From positions 62,001 to 126,000 of the forward strand of contig CAJNDS010002629.1 in NCBI GenBank assembly GCA_905221605.1: a stretch of DNA of 64,000 nt, in the 5' to 3' direction. Positions 62,671-64,000 of the stretch are shown in pieces. The notes under the pieces are model-generated. The model saw only the letters and a list, made by a program, of their open reading frames with translations, was not told where the DNA came from and ran no database searches. The stretch comes from Symbiodinium natans. Lineage: Eukaryota > Sar > Dinophyceae > Suessiales > Symbiodiniaceae. A program made the translations under genes and the position numbers. Numbering within the stretch: the first letter of the stretch is position 1; each line of letters opens with the position of its first letter.

Positions 62671-64000
62671 GCTAGGCCCTAGGCGGCCACGCCAACCTCG
62701 CTGAGAAAGCCCGTATACCCTAGAGGCCCTAGCGGTAGAATTGAATGGCTGGTATAGACGCCGTATCCGAAACCTCTACTTTAGATTACTTTCGGGTTTC
62801 CAGCGTTCTTGTTCTCCTGCGTCCCCTTGTCCACCTTGTTCAAGGCCAAAGCTTCCCTCGACTCCCTGGACATGCGGGGCTTCTCGCCGCTGCAAATTGC
62901 CATCCATCAAGAGCACATGGCCCTGGTGCAGCTGCTCATCCAGTCTCGCGCAAACGTGAACCGGAACGGTGCCAGGGATTCAGCATTGACAAGCAAGCTT
63001 TAATGTATGGTAACAACCCCTTATCAAAAAAGTTTGGCCTGGCACAGTAGGGTTGTGGTGTGTACACTCTGTAGGACTCTATAGATAATCTTTGAAAAGT
63101 GAAGAGGGCTTTCCAAAAGGAACCTGCAGGTACCAGGGGCACTGCTCTTCAGGAGGCCGCCATTAAAGGCCTCGTGGCAGCTGCGCAGCTGCTGCTGGAG
63201 GCAGGAGCGGACAAGGACCCATGGCACACTGGTTGCTTGCGAGCGCCCACGCCAACCACAAACGTTCTTTGGGGCACTCCATTTGGCGGAAAGGGGGTCT
63301 GCGGGATAAGTGAGGCATGGGGCAAGCGGGGCAACTGGGGCAAGTGGCAGAAATCGATTAGTGGTGCAAGTAAAGCTTGCAAGTGGGGCAAGTGGCACAT
63401 ATCGGCTTCCAGACCAGAGAGTTGGGCGGGAGGATGTTGCTTCAACCGCGCAGTCCTGAGAGCATAAGAAGCCAACACATCCTTCAAGCCAAAGGGCGCA
63501 CTTAAACTCACTTAAACCCAGAATCCAATTTCCTCGCCCACAAATGTTGAGCACATTCTGTTGTGGAGAAGGACACGCGAGACTCGGAAGGCCGCAGCCC
63601 TTTGCTGGAAGCGGCTTCACGTGGTCATGGGGAGGCCAAGTGAGGGCTGAAGCTCTCGAGTTGGGCTTCGGAGCGTCCAAACTTTCCTTGGACCCCCACA
63701 TCCCTGAACAGTGGTCCAAAGGGCTTGGTTGGACCATTGGACCGAGTGTGATCTCAATAATTGGAAAATCTTCAGGTGGTGAGGATCCTTCTCGAAGCGC
63801 GGGCAAACGTGGACCAGGAGAACTGCTGGGGCAACCGCTCTGTCCTTGCAGCTGCAGCTTCCGGGCATCTGGGCATCCTGCACTCTCTCATCGCTGCCCA
63901 GGCTTCCCTCAACGAAGCAGACATTTCTGGTCGAACGCCCTTGACCGCCGCCATCGCCGCAAATCGCGTTGATGCCCTGCAGCTGCTTATCCATGCGAGG
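62340..64000 (+). CDS. Ankyrin-repeat protein gene (partial, runs off right edge)
   Basis: Exons: 62340-62407 (LVHDYDAALLAAIASQDVIA), 62539-62670 (DSDFSGFTALTAASYLGNSH then LVALLHE), 62845-62968 (AKASLDSLDMRGFSPLQIAI then HQEHMALVQLLIQSRANVNR), 63130-about 63215 (TRGTALQEAAIKGLVAAAQL then LLEAGADK), and 63776-64000 (VVRILLEARANVDQEN, SVLAAAASGHLGILHSLIAA, GRTPLTAAIAANRVDALQLL). The G-x-T-A-L-x-x-A-A...L-L-x-x-G-A-x-x-x ankyrin consensus is clear. Joins 62407/62539, 62670/62845 and 62968/63130 are exactly in phase, the last regenerating Gly (NRNG|TRGT). Ankyrin repeats bind partner proteins; no partner or localisation is implied. The gene continues past the window and its start was not found. 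Confidence 0.85.
62845..63215 (+). CDS. Ankyrin gene exons 62845-62968 and 63130-63215
   Basis: The first follows GTTCAAG and ends AACG|GTGCCA (GT donor). The second follows CTGCAG and carries a full repeat up to EAGADK, with its donor at or just after AAG|GAC. A further half-repeat (GALHLAERG, near 63272-63298) may be an exon between this and 63776. Confidence 0.8.
63320..63395 (+). repeat. GGGGCAAGTGGCA-like tandem repeat in ankyrin intron
   Basis: GGGGCAAGCGGGGCAACTGG and related words recur, then again as GTGGGGCAAGTGGCAC. Degenerate, about 5 units. Confidence 0.55.
63776..64000 (+). CDS. Ankyrin gene exon at window end
   Basis: Follows ATCTTCAG and stays open to the last base, with two complete ankyrin repeats. 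It is cut by the window edge. Confidence 0.85.
   Translation, partial: MVRILLEARANVDQENCWGNRSVLAAAASGHLGILHSLIAAQASLNEADISGRTPLTAAIAANRVDALQLLIHAR

Noticed and set aside
1-64000. Spliced-leader relic, tRNA, 5S rRNA, CRISPR array or bacterial operon
   Set aside because: No spliced-leader match (GCCATTTTGGCTCAAG), no cloverleaf with a T-loop GGTTCGANTCC in context, no rRNA signature and no regularly spaced direct repeats of CRISPR type were seen.

Overview
This window looks like nuclear DNA of a dinoflagellate, most likely a symbiotic Symbiodiniaceae species. The evidence is indirect: near-balanced base composition, genes cut into many very short exons (26-130 bp) by introns of a few hundred bases, many introns that appear to start with GC or GA instead of GT, scattered TTTAGGG-type telomere-like fragments, and abundant microsatellites and homopolymer G/C tracts. 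Nothing bacterial, organellar or viral was seen. Most long open frames in the window are chance or repeat-driven. The real genes had to be read exon by exon from AG|exon boundaries whose reading frames join.

Layout on the + strand: (1) 1-8.4 kb, no recognised gene. (2) 8.4-9.9 kb, a small gene fragment with two tandem copies of a three-exon coiled-coil module (RKKL...EK...K.E.E). (3) 13.2-35.3 kb, a large, apparently intact homolog of the ciliary protein CFAP57 (WDR65/FAP57): more than 35 mini-exons, WD40 repeats first and a long coiled coil second, in the order of the family. (4) 35.3-38.6 kb, gene-poor, with G-rich tracts and one decayed reading frame. (5) 38.62-41.60 kb, an AT-rich non-coding island bounded by inverted copies of a (TA)n/C-run/CATGACCC sequence. 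It contains a degenerate satellite with a duplicated ~496 bp unit and a ~1.24 kb near-symmetric palindrome made of 3 + 3 units of 217 bp. (6) 41.7-48.0 kb, no recognised gene. (7) 48.05-49.32 kb, a strongly strand-asymmetric CA/CCCACA/CCCCACA array. (8) 49.6-53.65 kb, a phytanoyl-CoA dioxygenase (PhyH) family 2-oxoglutarate/Fe(II) oxygenase gene. (9) 53.7-62.3 kb, gene-poor, with a TG/TCTG array at 57.6 kb. (10) 62.3 kb to the window end, the start or middle of an ankyrin-repeat gene running off the right edge.

All recognised genes lie on the + strand, which fits the unidirectional gene blocks known in dinoflagellates. They are functionally unrelated (axoneme assembly, an oxygenase, an ankyrin scaffold), so no shared pathway is implied. 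The most unusual object is the 38.62-41.60 kb island. Exon limits were inferred by eye from frame joins and family motifs and are approximate unless a join is stated; start codons and some internal exons were not located.
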